Of a stretch of DNA of 64,000 nt, positions 22,216 to 34,677 are shown piece by piece (position 1 is the stretch's first letter; every line of letters begins with the position of its first letter). The notes below the pieces were generated by a model, which was not told the origin of the DNA, did no database searches, and saw only the letters and a program-made list of their open reading frames with translations. Source of the DNA: Lasiosphaeris hirsuta (taxonomy: Eukaryota; Ascomycota; Sordariomycetes; Sordariales; Lasiosphaeriaceae); assembly GCA_030549175.1 (NCBI GenBank), contig JAUKUA010000003.1, forward strand, positions 3,658,001-3,722,000, in the 5' to 3' direction. Made by a program: the position numbers and the translations under genes.

Positions 22216-25200
22216 ATTGCTATGCTTTGTCAAAGTTTGCTTGAGCTTGCGTGGTATTCAAACTGTAGGGTTTCTGGGATTTGCGCTGGGTAAGGGAGCT
22301 GGGACTAGCGCCAGACCCTAAAGCGATGCCTTCTCGAATTTGATCGTTCGGTTGGAAGAGTTCTGAAGTCGTATGCCAAAGCAAGGACGAAGAACGAGGG
22401 CGTCTTGACGGCGCCGTTGGGGGGGGGGGGGTCATGTACTTTCCCGGACCGAACACAGACACACGATCGCTTGAGGGATATGGAACAAGGCGTGAGGTTG
22501 ATTGGTCTAACGTCTGGAATCCTTCAACAATCGTGGAACGACAACTAGCAGGATGATGGCTGGTGTGGTTTGCAATATTTTTACCCAAGTCTTCAAGTCC
22601 CCACGCCCCAGTCTATCGATACATGGCCAACCCTTGGCCATCCTGCCGGCTGGAACCATCGGGCCTCGGGGTCTGTGTTGCCAACTTGCTGGCAGCCGAT
22701 CGCACAACTATCGGTCAACTGGCGAGATTTTGAGTGGTGGTCGGAGGGGCTAGCGGTCCGCAGGATTTATCAACCCGCGGCGGCCGACGAAGCATATTGG
22801 GCCTGGGAGAAAGGGGGTAGGGACCCCCAAGATCGAAAGATCGAGCGAGAAAAGGATCGATGTCAGCATGGAATGCCATCATGACAAACAACTCGATAGA
22901 CTGTTGCGGGAGGGATGCTAATGTCGAGAACGTCAAAAAGCGGGACTTACGTACGAACCAAGTCATAGGTATAGTGTTTTGGGTTGAGAATGAAGACGCC
23001 AGATCATGCTCCCCATAATAATCAATTTCCTGACTGATGTCAGGAAATTTGAGCTCATGGCTCGCAAGGCGCGTTGCAGGGGCACAAAAGCCCCAGGGAC
23101 GTAACCCGCAATCCGACAGAAAAGCTGTACTCGCTCCCGCGCTGCTATAAAGGCGAAATCAAATATACGGGCCCACATCCCTCGCGTACGGTACTAGCCT
23201 TCAGACAAAGCGGAGACGCGACAGCGCAGCTCTGGACGTCGCTGGCAACAGGGGATCATGCAGGCGCGAATCAAGCCTCTAGCATTGGTCGAAAACCTGG
23301 CCCCAGAGTTCCAATCTGCGCGGTCTCTTGCTCCTGAAGCGGATTTGGCTGGCGTGCTCGCACTAGACTTTCTTGGATTTGGACCTGTCCTGCGGACCGC
23401 ACCGCTAAGTAATGCTTGTGGGACTGGGACCGGTGGCAGTACCCCGGTGGCGATCGAGTCCGCGATGGGGCCCGCTGCTACGGCTTGACAATGGCAGGAA
23501 GCCGACGATCCACTGCCCAGACTTTTCGCGGCCGTGGATCATGGGTGATGTCATGCACCTTAGGCATGTCTGGTGGTGGGCTTGCAGGCAATTCTGCAAG
23601 CATCCCACCCCCAGGTGGAGGGGTGGAGAGAGGCCACAGAAAGCCGGCGAGAGACGAAGCAGACTGCATGGTATTAGATAGCAAGAGAGACGGAGGAGGT
23701 GATACCCCGTAGACGAGCGTGATTGGCTGCTGTTCTCATTCGCCTGGGGTTCTGTCTGCGCCGTGTCCTGTGACAAATGCAGACCGCTCACATCCCAACC
23801 TGTCAGCATCTGTGTCGATTTGTGTAACCAAGCATGAAATGATTCGGCCTCAATTTTTACCTAGCCCTGCTGCGAAATACGGAATCTAGGCCCCGGGAAT
23901 CGGCGAGCAATGCTGGATTCCGTGGCCGGCAATCGGGACGGATTGCGGATGTTACCTGTAAGTACAAGTAGGTCACAGGTTGCGACTTAGACATCATCGA
24001 GGCGGGGAGCACAGAAGTGGCTGTGGTTGGAGCGCCAAGACCTGCGTTCGAAGGTGCACCTAGGCCAGAAGTTGGACCTCTCCGCCTTTTCCATCCTGGT
24101 GAGGGCCCGCTTCGCGTGCCCTTGAAATTGAAACACTTGATGTCCAATCAGCAACGGGACTGGCTGTGACTGGCCGCCGCCGCTGCTGCACAGGAAAACT
24201 GGCTGAGACTGGCAGCAGAGAAATGGAAAGAAGCACCAACCTCAGCGCTCAGCACCTCTGTCTGCGCTTCGACCTGCCCTTGACATTTTCTCCACACGAT
24301 CCGACGCACCTATGCTATCTTTCGCAGTGAATTTCCGTGTGCCGTCAGTGGGTAGTAGCTATCGACATCCCGTCCACATTTTTGACCGGGTGCCCATGGG
24401 CTACTATCATAGGCCGATCCGATATCTTGGGCGATTGACGTGTGGCTGCTGTGGTCTAGCCTAACTGCTAGAGAGCGGACGCTCTGCTTCCAATACTGCT
24501 GCTACGCTCATCGGCCAACACGGGACGACACATTGACACACGGCAACACATTGGACGGAGGGGAAGGAATATGAGGCCGATGAATGTCTCTACCACCCCA
24601 CCCCGCCTCCTCGCGCCGCCTCCTCGCCTTCCCGCCGCCGCGAATCGCAGACCTGGAGGCACCCAGGCAAACGAGCTCCCACCACACCAACTTGCCCTAG
24701 CTCACGCCCACAAACCCTGAGTGCTGAGGGGTTCAATTCATGCCCCCAATTCCCTTTCCTTGATCATACTGTCTCTTGAATCCCCCCGTCGGCCTCGTTT
24801 TGCCCTCCGCGCCGCCCTAGCTTGGCCGCGGGAGTTGATGCGGATGTAGGCTCGGGTCGGGTACGGGTGCGGGACTCGGAGACTAATGGTGTTCAGCAAA
24901 GCCTCTCCGTGACCCTTTTGTTTCAACCGCTTTGCAGAGTCGTCCTGTGGCTCCGAAAGGAGGGGGGTTCTCTACCCGTTGCAGATTCAAGTTGTCTGGG
25001 CAAGTTTTCAGTGTCGGGCTCAACGTCCGCCCGGACCGGCGGTCAGCAAGTCGAGAGGACCTAGCTGCCCCCAGCCCTTGAAGCACACTTCGAACAAGCA
25101 CAGCGAAGCCCACGATCCATCGATGCGAGTCCAGGATTGCTGATTGCCTGCGTGCGTGCTCCTGCTGGCCAAGTCAGTCTCGGCACCTCTCACCGGTTCA

Positions 25201-25832
25201 TTCCTCGCGTCGTGGCGGGGCATTCCTCGAATCCCGGCCTCGCATCTGCCGTATGTCAGCGAAGCTGCAGCAGGTCAAGCAGTAACGAGTAAACCAGCAA
25301 ATCAAGCAACCCGGGGCGGGGACCAAGACGTCGTGTACCCTCCCCCTCGTCACACAGCTCGAGCGTTGAGCTTGTTTATGTCGATTCAGCAAGACGCCGG
25401 GGCCGCTGGGGTTGTGCTTATGGTCGATCCACGCAGTACCTTGTGGCCCTTCGACCTGGGGTCCCTGGGTCAACTCCCCGCTCACTTCACCGCATTTGAC
25501 CCATATCGCTCGCCGGGTTCGCCAATCCATCGCGCCCCCGTGCCACCCCCCACCGACTGCCGAATTGGCTCCAAACGGCCGGCCGAGCTACACCACACCG
25601 GGTTTATCCCACGCTTCATGCTGCAATGCTTATCCTGATTGAAGACTGATGAGATTATTCTGACCCCAAAGGCCTCCGCATACAGGGGCCATCCTTCGCT
25701 TGCGCCGTTGTGCGCCCAGGATCCCGGCTGTGTGGATTGGCGGCGTGTCACATAAGGTGACACACCGAGGCCTTGGGCAAACCGGCGAGGTCCGTCGACG
25801 GTGTGCTAAGACTCCCGTCGGAGAGCCACGCA
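22216..25832. other. Intergenic region
   Basis: 3.6 kb between divergent genes with no convincing gene. It includes a 13-G run at 22419-22431 and a GC-rich patch at 24540-24680. A 76-residue frame at 23258-23488 (plus) starts with ATG but has no support beyond openness. Promoters of the dioxygenase and of the Zn-cluster gene should lie at the two ends. Confidence 0.4.
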
Positions 25833-28555
25833 ATGGAAGGGGGCCACGATTCCTTGCCGATGCCTCATGTGCCCGTAAATACCACACATTTCTTTCCCGC
25901 CGAAACTGGCCCCCACACCTTTGCCCATCTGGCATCCTATGGCTTCAAGCTAACCAATACCTGGCTTGATGCTAGGTCCTCCACGGCACCTTCCAACATT
26001 GTGGCAGCTTAGTCGACGCAGAGGTCGAGACTTCCTCATGGGGCTCCTTCGACGACCCATTCGTCGCTGGCTCCGATACTTTGTTGCAGCAAGGGGGGGC
26101 TAATGGAAATCTCTCCTCCGGCGGCCCCCGAGCAGCGCTTCCCCACCCACTCGTTCAACCTCAGGCTCCTCGCAACAGCCGCGATTCCGCAGAGGCTCTC
26201 TATTCGGCGCCAGACGATTTCACCAGCCAGTCTTCGTCCCCTAACCTGAGCTCTTCAGATAGTCTTACCCCTCCTTCACCTCCATCAGTTAGCCCTGGAG
26301 GCCAAGACACAAGGTCAACCCGACTCGTGTTTGAATTCTCTCTCTCTGAGCACTATGGCCCTCCGCATCTGGACGAAGAGTATGAGAATGCAGTATTTGG
26401 CTTCTCGTCGTCCGACACTGTTACTCGGTCGACGCCACAGCAAGCCTACTCGATTGGCAGTGCCTTATCTTTAGAACCCCAGGGCGGGTTCGATTTCCCC
26501 TCCAGACACCAGCGCCCGTTTTTAAGGCTTGGGAGGCCATGGGTTAAGTTCATCAAGGACAGCAATGATAAGCTGGTTGAGGCCGATCTCTCGGACGATT
26601 CTGACGACGAATCCGTCACGCCCGTTGATAAATCTTCTGGTGGTGTTGTAGAGGAGCCGAACCAAAAGCCAACGAAATATGTCATTTTCTCACCGCCCAC
26701 AAGCGGCGCTGAGAAGAGGGCACGTGCCCCTCAACCCCAGCGTGCACATGTGCGCAAAAGTCGAGGGCGAATAGACGAGGATATACGCAAGGCTATCTGT
26801 GAAACTCGTCGCATGGGTGCGTGTATGCGCTGCCATATTCAACGCACAACAGTAAGATACCAGCCGCTCCCCCTTGCAACCGTTTATTCTGTAACGATGA
26901 TGTTAACGGTGTTCTAGTGCGAACCAAACGAGAAAGACAATGGGAACCCCCTCGCGCCATGCAAAACGTGTCTTAATGTCGACAAGAAGTCTAAGAAGAC
27001 GATACATTATATTCCATGCCTCCGGTACAAGCTGACCGGGATCACCATGCACCGCACTGGCAGTTTGAATATCACGGGCCGTTTCAGGCATAACCAGCTC
27101 GTTGACCTCCCAACATATGGTGACCATCGCGTCATGCTTATGACCCAAGATCTTTGCGGAACACCAATGACAGTACAGGTCCGGCGCTTCAGACCGATGA
27201 AACAGGATGACATCATCCGGCGATACATTGATGTTGAGGGGAACTCCCAGGAATTCTACACTGCACCTTACTGCATTTCCAATTTGGGCAATGCCGCGCG
27301 GGATTTATGGCGTTACATTGGGCGTAATGCGGTGGATGGACTTTTGGTGGTGGGAGATAGGAGTGGTGATCCTGTTGTCAAGCGTACCTTTGCTATGCTC
27401 GCAAAACAGTGCCGTACGACACTGGTAAGTCTCCTTGCTCTGTGTTCACTCAGCGATGGCGCTGAAACCCGAAAGGATGCGAGTACGACCAAGAGCGGAA
27501 CCGCAGCAGAGTGTAAAGAATTCCTAAATGATGCTGTTCGACTTTGGTTTACCACAAGTAGGTTTACTTATACTCTTGTCTCCTGGCCAGATGTAGGCTT
27601 ATGATTTTCTTTCTTTAGAGCTCGGGACGGGCACAGCGCGACTGTGTGGGTCTGATCTACTGGGGATGCTTCCCCCCGACGACCTTGGCTATCCTTACGT
27701 TGGCATTCCCGCGCCTCGGATGGTGGTTGCCCAGATGGATAGCCTCCGGTACCATTTTATCTCGTCAAGTTTCACCACAACACTGCTTAGGCGGTTCGAG
27801 TCTCTTATTACTTCGAATAATATGGCCTGTTGGTTCACCGTTTACTTGACAACATTCCTTCTCTTGTACGAGGTCTCGGCGGCGTCCCATGACAGGTTGC
27901 GATACGCTCTTCATAATGGAATGCCGCAGGTAACGACTCCCTATACTTCTCGACATTGTAAAAACTAATGGCAACGGTTCCAGGAAACACAGTACGGGTC
28001 TTTTGGCAATCCACTCACCGGTTTCGTTGAAGATATGCAATTCGGTGGAGTCATGCTCCTCGCATACTGGCACTACTTCAAACGCGTCGATTTCTTTAAC
28101 CTGGACTGGGGCGATTTGAGCAAGTCTCCGCTGAGGTCTCTAGAGCTACACCAGATTGAACTGTTGAAATGGACCGTGGCGCAGTTCGACCCAAGCTGTG
28201 CGTGCCCCGCGGAAGCAATTGGTACGAGGCCGCCTGACGAGGCTCTGACTCTTTATTAGTAGGAAAAGTACCGAGGGGGTCTAAAATGGGAACCTGGGAT
28301 AATGAGTTGTATTGGATTTCTCACATGTTCGACTTACCTCCTTCGAAGGAGTCTGGCTGGGCCCCCCCAAAGGCCTTTGAGCGGGAAAAAGCCATGCACC
28401 AGGATAAACCTGGGCCAAGCAGCCCTGCGTCTAACATGCCTGCGTCCAGTATTTCCGAGCCTGGCAGGCCTCCGTCGAGCTGGTTAGGGTCGGGCGGGTC
28501 CAGGTCAAGAAGCTCAACCCCGGATTCAGCTTGCTCTACGCCTCCGGCTAAATAG
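25833..28555 (+). CDS. Large fungal protein with Zn2Cys6-like cysteine cluster (regulator-like)
   Basis: Exons 25833-25874, 25976-26851, 26918-27424, 27476-27557, 27619-27929, 27984-28221 and 28263-28555 give about 782 residues. The N-terminal ~230 residues are Ser/Pro-rich and disordered. A basic stretch precedes the cysteine block GACMRC-(6)-C-(13)-CKTC-(15)-C, split by intron 2. This six-Cys pattern is like a stretched Zn2Cys6 DNA-binding cluster. The following domain (LPCLRYKLT-like, VQVRRFRP, DDLGYPYVG) and the late WDNELYWISHMFD match a family of uncharacterised fungal proteins often annotated as C6-finger-like. A regulatory role is inferred, not shown. Intron 3 (27425-27475) is 51 bases with no stop in frame, so it could be retained. 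The last intron is only 41 bases (38 if the first TAG is used) and ends in a tandem TAGTAG acceptor. Exons 1 and 7 are the least certain. Confidence 0.72.
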
Positions 28556-29758
28556 TGCACCTCGCGCTGCTACTACCTCCCCCAGAGCTGGTGCTTACGT
28601 CCAAGGATGTCCTCTACGATGCTGCAGAGTTTTCTCGGGAGACCTATGCCTTGCCTCCAGCTGAATTTTTTTCCCGCATTTATTGCGGCACGGGCTCGGC
28701 GTTCAAAAGTCTAGAGGAGGTTGCCACAACGACAATCATGGCGTTATTGCTTGTTCAAAAGCTTACCGATTGCAAAATCGATATGAATGTGTGTATACGT
28801 AATTATAATGTAAAGAGAATACGATAACTATACCTGAAATGAAAAGGATTTTAAGTTTAGTCTTCCTGGGAACTGGTGCAGTAGGTTTTCCGTCACACGT
28901 GGCATGCATGCACACTCTCTGTTTTTAGGCCGTGATTACGGAACGGGAGTGAATTTCTGTCCAATCCATGTTTCTTACACTAGGTTCTCAAAAAAGGAAA
29001 TAACAGCCCACTAGTATTTAGCCCCGCACTACTCCGTAAGCAGATTGTGATGATTGAGACGTTGAAAGTGTTCATGAACTTGAATCCGTGATGCTGGAGG
29101 TTTGCTGGCTTCGCTTTATTTATAAAATACACATACCTGGAATAAGTCAAGTTTCCTGGCTGGATTCGCCGCCGCCAGGGGATTTAATTGGATTGGGCTC
29201 CGTTCACAACAAATTGTACTCTGTACTTGGACGGATCAGTGTATCGCCAAACTGAGTTGAGGGAGGTGCAGCTGTCAACAAATACATACAATAAAGTAAT
29301 CAAGCTCGCTTGATGGGAATTGAAAGGTGCATGAGAAGATTCAGGGTGCTGCACACGCTCGGATGGTCAATAGGGGTGTTTGTTGACAATGATTAGTCAT
29401 CCTGATCGGTTGACTGATAAGATAAGGACGTGGGAACCTTGCTGTTCTGTCCAGCTCATTCGGCCGAGCTGTCCTTTTGCCAGAGCCCACTTGTCCATCA
29501 TCCCGCATCGCGACAAGCAACGAACAAGCAGGAGCAGCCCGACAAAAAGAAACGGAAGAATACCCCGATCCTTGCAACACCCTCCTAGAAGCCTTCCGCA
29601 TTTGCGTGCCGTAGCGGACTTGCACATAACTCGACGCATCGCCGCCCCCGCCCGAACAAGCGGCCCAAAGCCCCCAGCCGATACGCTTGCGCATTCGTAC
29701 ACACGTCGTTAGAATAGGGACCAGAGTCAAGCCCCCAGACAGCCCGACAGCCCTCACG
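28556..29758. other. Intergenic region
   Basis: A/T-richer 3' flank of the Zn-cluster gene followed by the Sec72 promoter. No supported coding frame. Confidence 0.5.
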
Positions 29759-30379
29759 ATGTCGGACCTCGAAACTTTTACCTTCCTACCGCTCAAGCTC
29801 GACCCGCAGTCCAAGGCGCTCAGCGCGCAGCAGCCGGGGCCGCGGGCGCTCGAGGCCGAGTTGGCGGCGCTCAACGCGCTACACCGGTCGCTGCACAGTC
29901 TCGAGGCGCCGCACACCGTCCCGCCGCCGCCGGTCCCCGTCAACCCCAAGCGCAGCGCCAACGTGACCAAGCTGCGCGAGAGCGGCAACGCCGAGTACCG
30001 CAAGCAGCGCTACGCCGATGCCATCAAGTTCTACGGCCTCGGCCTGCAGATGGCCCTGACCCGCCCCATGTGGGAGCCCAGCCAGCTGGTGCGCGAGGAG
30101 GTCCACCAGCTCTACAGCAACCGTGCCCAGGCCCACATGCAACTGCTCAACTGGCCCGAGGCCGCCGCTGACGCCGAGGCCAGCGTCGAGGCCAAGCGCC
30201 AGGGCAACGCCAAGGCTTGGTTCCGCCGCGGCAAGTGCCTCGTCGAGATGGGCCGTCTGGAGGAGGCCAAGGAGTGGGTTGGCAAGGGCCTCGAGGTCGA
30301 GGGCGAGGAGAAAGAGCTGATGGAACTGCTCAAGGAGGTCGAGACCAAGATCGCGCAGGCCAAGGCCAGCGACCTATGA
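29759..30379 (+). CDS. sec72: Translocation protein Sec72 (TPR subunit of the Sec63 complex)
   Basis: An intronless frame of 206 residues beginning MSDLETFTFLPLKLDP, a typical start of filamentous-fungal Sec72. Residues about 55-70 hold the conserved PPPPVPVNPKRSANV linker. TPR repeats follow: LRESGNAEYRKQRYADAIK (first helix pair), LYSNRAQAHMQLLNWPEAAADAE (second) and AWFRRGKCLVEMGRLEEAKE (third). A C-terminal acidic coiled helix ends the protein. Sec72 sits on the cytosolic face of the ER in the Sec62/63/71/72 complex. It docks Hsp70 chaperones to help post-translational import of secretory precursors. No membrane segment is present, as expected for a peripheral subunit bound through Sec71. 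Codon use is strongly GC-biased, consistent with good expression. Confidence 0.9.
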   Translation: MSDLETFTFLPLKLDPQSKALSAQQPGPRALEAELAALNALHRSLHSLEAPHTVPPPPVPVNPKRSANVTKLRESGNAEYRKQRYADAIKFYGLGLQMALTRPMWEPSQLVREEVHQLYSNRAQAHMQLLNWPEAAADAEASVEAKRQGNAKAWFRRGKCLVEMGRLEEAKEWVGKGLEVEGEEKELMELLKEVETKIAQAKASDL

Positions 30380-31085
30380 GGGTCTTGTGTGGAGGTTAAG
30401 AGACAGTTAGTTGGTGTGATGCTGGTAGATGGAAGCCCGGGTTTTCGGGCCGCCAACAAGGCGGGCCACATAGGCCCACTTGATTGTGAGCGCATCAGCG
30501 GTGTTTTAAACGTCCCGTGGTTTTTATAGGCTGGGTTGAAGCCATTTATGATCGGCGTTAAGGGGAAAACTACGGATAGGAATGACTACCTGCTGGTGCT
30601 GCACTTGATTTATGTTGTCATAACCATGCGTACTTGATTATCGTTACCAAAGAAACCTCAATATGGGTTGCCTGAAACCTTGGCCAAATTCTCATACACC
30701 TTGCTCGTTCCCAGTGCTCACAGTCCTATATTTCAACCGCCGAGTTTTATGGGTGAATCTAGGTTCGCCACGTCATCTGCCAGACCGAAACCCCCTTCCT
30801 CCCTCCGGAGTAAATGATGCCGCCTGATATCCATAAGAGAAACATGGAAAATAACATAAAGCCAAAGCACGCTGATGAAATTCCCGCCCACCCCCATGCC
30901 TCGACTGCCGACTCTCTTGAGGCTAGGTGAGCCAATATGTCGAATCCTCGGACAAGGCCGGCGCCAGGGAGTGGCATGCTATCCCGATAGGCCGTCTTCG
31001 TTAATGGTGTCAACGGGTTTCATCCATGACGCTTCGGTTTCTCCCTCTCGTTTAATAAATTCCGAGTCGTAAATCCAGCTCCCCT
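30380..31085. other. 3' intergenic region between convergent Sec72 and small-protein genes
   Basis: Holds the 3' ends of two convergent genes. A minus-strand frame at 30759-30977 with one hydrophobic segment was not accepted. Confidence 0.5.
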
Positions 31086-31537
31086 TTACGCCTTCTCCTT
31101 CTCGCTGATCACAGCAATTGACGGCTTGCGTTTCCGCATGACAGCGTCTTGGCTGCTCATCCGCCGGCCGAGAGCCCTGTCGAGCTTGGCCCCCAGCGCC
31201 AGCTTGGAAAGGTTGGCGCTCTTCTCTTCAGTTAGCACAACGCGCTGTTCTGCGAGCGCCTTGTTCTCCATCCGGTCGAGACCCTTTTCGATGTCCCGGA
31301 TCTCGGCGGTCACGCTATCCGACGTCCCAACTGTAGGCGTGACAGATGGCGACATGCTATACGTGCTGAATCGGACCGAGGTGCGGGTCTGATGGGATTA
31401 CAATGGTATGTCAGCACAAGGCTCGGCGGCGAGGAGCAGGAATCAGTCGGTTGCTGGAGGACAAGGCGGCAAAGAAAAATACACAAACGTACAGATGGCG
31501 CCATGATGGGGCGCGAGGAATCGAGCGAGGCAGGCAT
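31086..31537 (-). CDS. Small basic protein of unknown function
   Basis: Exons (minus) 31537-31493 and 31388-31086 give 115 residues, joined in phase 0 (donor GTACGT, acceptor CATCAG). After a Ser/Thr-rich start comes a helical, charged middle (about residues 40-80) that could form a short coiled coil (EIRDIEKGLDRMENKALAEQ). The end is Lys/Arg-rich with SQDAVMRKRKPS. There is no signal peptide or membrane segment. I do not recognise the family. Clean splice signals and a protein-like composition support a real gene. It is convergent with Sec72. Confidence 0.6.
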
Positions 31538-32348
31538 TTTAGGTGGTAGTTGAGAGATTTGGTCGATCCTTATCCTGTCTTTTTCTTTGGTATCTTGCTG
31601 TGAAGGCGGTGTCGCGCGAGGATTGCGATCTGAAACAAGGCGATGAGAGGATATAATTGAAAGAGAGCAGCGCAGCGTCGCTGTCGTCGGGGGTGTGTGC
31701 AGAGCGATTCGGACGCACGAGTATTTTGGCTCGGCACGTCAATCGTCAATCGTGGGGATGGTGGAATAAGGTTCGGTCGAGATTGGCCTGCTGGGAAGAC
31801 GGGCCAGAGTCAATCGATGACGGGACGGCCGGATGAGAGGATGAGGTGGAGAGGGAGAAATGGGGATTTGGGAGGGGGCAGCAGCAGAGAAAGGGCGATA
31901 GTGAAACGGGGCAACAAGCGGAATGCAAGTGGTGGACTTGGGGTGGTGCAGGGTAGTAGTCACCTCTGCAGCACGCCGGCGGATGCCATGTGGGATGTCT
32001 GCGGGCTGCGGGCAAAAGCTACAAGCGTTCAATCTCAGACATCAAGCGTGCATGGGTAAGGGGGGTCTGCTCGGGAGCGGACTGGACAGAATCGCCACCA
32101 CCGCGCATCGCTGCTCGGAGGCAGCAACCGCCAACGACCACCAGCCAGTCACAAGCCAAGGATAGAATCATCAGCATGCATTTAGGAGGAGCAGTCCGAG
32201 TCTAAGTTGCTTGAGGAAAGGTAACTCCTCGGCCCCAGGACTTCATCTTGTGAGCGGCAACCTAACAAATGCTGCCCGCACACGACACTTGTGCCTGTTA
32301 GTGCTGTGCTGCGCTCCATCAGGCATTTGAGCAGGCACTCACCACACC

Positions 32349-32384
<36 letters not shown>

Positions 32385-33857
32385 CAACCAGGTCCCAAAC
32401 GCCAATCTTCCTCCCCGTGCAAAGGGCCCTTTCCAGCTCCAAAACTAATGGTCGAGAGCTAGAAAATGGTGCTCTTTGTCGGACCAGCTAAAGACATACC
32501 AAGTAGGTACTCCTTCCTAGCAGTACAGTTGAGCCGCCAGAGACCATGGTGAGACCAAGGCCTGTTCGCTGTGGCCTCATCATCGCGCGGATCCCAAATC
32601 CATGTGTCGACCCCCCTGGGTTCTGTTCAGCTGCCACAAGCACCTGGCCAATCGCCTTGGCTCGTTGGCGTGAACGTGCATTGGTCGCCTGCAGTCCTGC
32701 AAATAGCTCACAGCCGCACGTGTCGACCTCGTGATCAGCTATCACGCCAAGTCCTTGCAAGGTTTTCTAGCCCAGGAGGAGCATTTGCATGGCATGGCGC
32801 TGTGGTTTTTGGTGGCTGGGTACCCCTTACACGGCGGACGGACAAGGGTGGACGCGGGTAAATGGGATTGTTTAGGTTCGCTAGGCTGGGATGGTCTCCT
32901 AATCCCTCGTCGGGGTTTCATCATAGCCTGTCACCTCGGCGAATGAGGGGTGAAAATGGGTTCAGTACGGCAATATAGCTACAAATGCTGAAGGAAGCCC
33001 AAAATACAGAGAACATTGATAGCCAAAAATAATAATAACGAAAAGCTGTCGTGTTTCCTGCGTGTAAATGAAGTCCCACGCGCTAAATGTGCAATGCCCC
33101 TTGGCAACCACACACACAGCCTTTGGGATGCGCCTTGCCGTCGTGCCGTCCCAAGTCCCCCTGCAGAAGGACAGGGCCCACAATCCCTGCGGCACGTGGC
33201 GCGGCTGTCGAATCACCGCCGACCGTGACGAATCGAAATCCTTGAACACCTTGCCGTTGCGATGGTATAGACCAGTCATCATCAATATCGCCACCAATCA
33301 AGCACGGATAAACATTCCCTGGCTGTTTGGAAGCCCGCACAACACGGACACCTTTTTCACCTTCCTAGACATGTGATAGGTAATGGAGCTCCTATCCCAG
33401 CAATGTGTGGAAACAAAGAAAGAGCTAAAAGTTTTGAAACGCCTGCTAGCATGCCACCAGCTCATCTTACCTTCTCTTGGCAAGGGGAGCTGCCGAGATC
33501 AAGGAAATCTATAGCATGCCATCTCGTTCAACTCTCTCAAGGGCCGAATTGCAAAAACACTCGGCCGGGATGACATTATTTGGAAGAAACCCGGACTAAT
33601 GTGTCTAACTTGATTCTCATCCCATTTAAATTACCACCGACGCCATAGGTACTTGTGCTACGAGACCGATTTGTCTTATGTGCAAGCAACTCAACGCCCT
33701 ACAAGTCGCTCACGTATATCATATGATACAAAAATGGTATGAAAACAAGTACCTACACCAGCAACGGCCCCACCATAGACCCCGACGGAGCAAAATCAAT
33801 CACTCAGTGATCTCAAGCTGCCTAGATTTCAGAGCACCCGGGCAGATTCTTGCTCTC
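31538..33857. other. Intergenic region
   Basis: 2.3 kb without a supported gene. A 34-A run is at 32350-32383. Frames on both strands (for example 31697-32059, 32962-33297) are overlapping and unrecognised. Confidence 0.45.
32350..32383. repeat. Poly-A tract (34 A)
   Basis: Uninterrupted A run in intergenic DNA, the longest homopolymer in the window. It could be a relic of a retroposed 3' end, but no adjacent element or target-site duplication was seen. Confidence 0.95.
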
Positions 33858-34677
33858 TTATTTTCTCCTCTTGTGCCCCGGAGATGAAGAAGATGCTGAG
33901 CCTTGAGCCTTGTCCTTCCTTTTGGACCCCGAGTCGGCATCGGCAGGGCCGCCCTCGACACGATCCCCCTTTTCATCAGGCTCGATCGAGGGTATTGGTA
34001 CATCCTCTAAGTCGGCATGTCTCTTGGTCTTTTTGTTGTTCTTATCTCTCGGCCTCTTCTTGTCATTTTTGCTACCTTTCGCGCTCGTGTGCTCACCGCC
34101 TGCACGGCGGGTTGGCACCAGTTGGCCTGGGCCAGATTCGGATCCAGGTCTGCCAACATGGCTACCGGCAGTAGGTATCGTCTCTTCCGGGGCTGAGAAA
34201 TTGTCAGATCTCTGGCATGTCTGTTGGTAACCCTTCTTTCAGGCAGGACCGACCGTACGTGCCTTCGCGGTTGCAACGAAAGCAACAACTATGCTCGCAC
34301 TTTCCAACCCACCTAGCCCTCCCAGAGCTTGCATCTCGCTCCCACCTGTCACGATGATGAAGGCACCATCCGGTTGAATTCTTACCCCCGCATTGGCAGC
34401 ATGTCCTGCTCAACCAAACATGTCAGCTAACCCAGTCGCCGTCCTAGGATAACAACTTCAATAGCCAGCCTGACAGGACGTACCAACTGTTTCCAGCTTC
34501 GAATAGGCAGTGTACCAGAGGGCAGCGACTTGTTGAAGGCGTTGCGGGCCTCGCGAACTTTCTATAATCACAGTCTGGCGGAGCACCTCCCTCCCCACTC
34601 ATCCCAGACTCAGGACAGTAGCTCCAGATATAGGACGGATGGCCACATGGGTGAGTGGACGGGAGTGCCTGACACAT
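33858..34677 (-). CDS. Cysteine-rich putative zinc-binding protein, paralogue 1 (CRP1), with basic tail
   Basis: Exons (minus) 34677-34484, 34405-34254 and 34192-33858 give 226 residues. The N-terminus is MC-x7-HPCGHPSYIWSYC. The core is W65-T-CC-x-C70-x3-N74-x4-C79, then C101-E-H103-S-CC-x2-C109, giving at least eight potential metal ligands. Intron 1 splits the core Trp codon (TG|G). Intron 2 falls just after the last Cys block in phase 1, after TAC G. The C-terminal ~110 residues are low-complexity, with Lys/Arg clusters (KKRPRDKNNKKTKRH, HKRRK at the end) that look like nuclear localisation signals. Two further paralogues lie at 38638-39018 and 45346-46026. No function is known to me. Zinc binding is inferred from Cys/His spacing, nuclear location from the tail. 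Confidence 0.75.

Noticed and set aside
24451..24500. tRNA-like A-box resemblance (GTGGTCTAGCCTAACTGC)
   Set aside because: No matching B box at the right distance and no cloverleaf can be drawn.
30759..30977. 72-codon minus-strand frame with one hydrophobic segment
   Set aside because: Lies in the 3' space between convergent genes; a single hydrophobic run is not enough evidence.
32350..32383. Poly-A tract as the tail of a LINE-like insertion
   Set aside because: No reverse-transcriptase remnant and no target-site duplication seen beside it.
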